From the NCBI GenBank assembly GCA_945903675.1, contig CAMDOP010000193.1, positions 1 to 6,299 of the forward strand: a stretch of 6,299 nucleotides of DNA. Reading direction: 5' to 3'. Positions 6,279 through 6,299 of the stretch are shown here, piece after piece (the stretch's first letter is position 1; each line of letters opens with the position of its first letter). The DNA is from Crenothrix polyspora (GTDB taxonomy: Bacteria; Pseudomonadota; Gammaproteobacteria; Methylococcales; Methylomonadaceae). The position numbers and the translations under genes were made by a program. The notes under the pieces are model-generated. The model searched no databases. It was not told the origin of the DNA and worked only from the letters and a program-made list of their open reading frames with translations.

Positions 6279-6299
6279 AGATACAAAGATACCAGATTG
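6254..6299 (+). CDS. IS30-family transposase, N-terminal fragment (cut by window edge)
   Basis: Fifteen complete codons are visible, reading MKGYKQLTKIQRYQI. The pattern M-x-x-Y-x-QLT-x-x-x-RYQI is typical of the N-terminal helix-turn-helix (HTH_38-type) of IS30 transposases, which binds the element's terminal repeats. The catalytic DDE domain lies beyond the window, so whether the gene is intact is unknown. It has a good GAGGA ribosome binding site and is the only plus-strand gene here, divergent from the operon. The fragment is short, but the motif is distinctive. Confidence 0.75.
   Translation, partial: MKGYKQLTKIQRYQI

Larger units (their letters stand above)
6152..6299 (+). mobile_element. 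Left end of an IS30-family insertion sequence (cut by window edge)
   Basis: The transposase start at 6254 has the IS30-type N terminus. About 100 bases upstream lies a sequence matching the IS30 terminal pattern (TAGATTCAA then GCAA), which is taken as the left end. The exact boundary and any target duplication cannot be fixed because the right end is outside the window. The element points away from the chemosensory operon. Confidence 0.65.

Overview
The window is AT-rich bacterial DNA, probably from a gammaproteobacterium. That assignment is tentative. It rests on the CheA/CheY/CheX-type proteins, a C-terminal tail resembling that of proteobacterial CheZ, and an IS30-type insertion sequence, not on any marker gene.

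Positions 1-5559 hold five genes, all on the minus strand and tightly arranged, which read as one chemosensory operon. In transcription order they are: (1) a membrane-anchored, CheA-like histidine kinase of 899 residues with HAMP, PAS-like, Hpt and ATPase domains but no CheW-like C-terminal domain (5559-2860); (2) a soluble MCP-like coiled-coil protein of 322 residues with a TTG start and an altered signalling tip (2685-1717); (3) a CheX-like phosphatase of 185 residues whose ATG overlaps the previous stop as ATGA (1720-1163); (4) a fusion of a degenerate receiver with a CheX-like domain, 322 residues (1123-155); (5) the first 43 residues of a CheY-like response regulator, cut by the window edge (129-1).

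A likely scheme is that the kinase senses through its own extracytoplasmic domain and passes phosphate from its Hpt histidine to the CheY-like protein, and that the two CheX-like proteins remove it. No CheW, CheR, CheB or methylation-type adaptor is visible here. How the soluble MCP-like protein connects to a kinase without a CheW-like domain is the main open question. The two CheX-like proteins share a C-terminal [ST]GELELF tail; in the fusion protein it lies within a sequence resembling the CheY-binding tail of CheZ.

Positions 5560-6151 are an AT-rich stretch with no convincing gene. It should hold the operon promoter and contains several inverted repeats. From about 6152 to the end, the plus strand carries the left end of an IS30-family insertion sequence: a terminal repeat-like sequence, a 10-bp inverted repeat that brackets the ribosome binding site, and the first 15 codons of the transposase.
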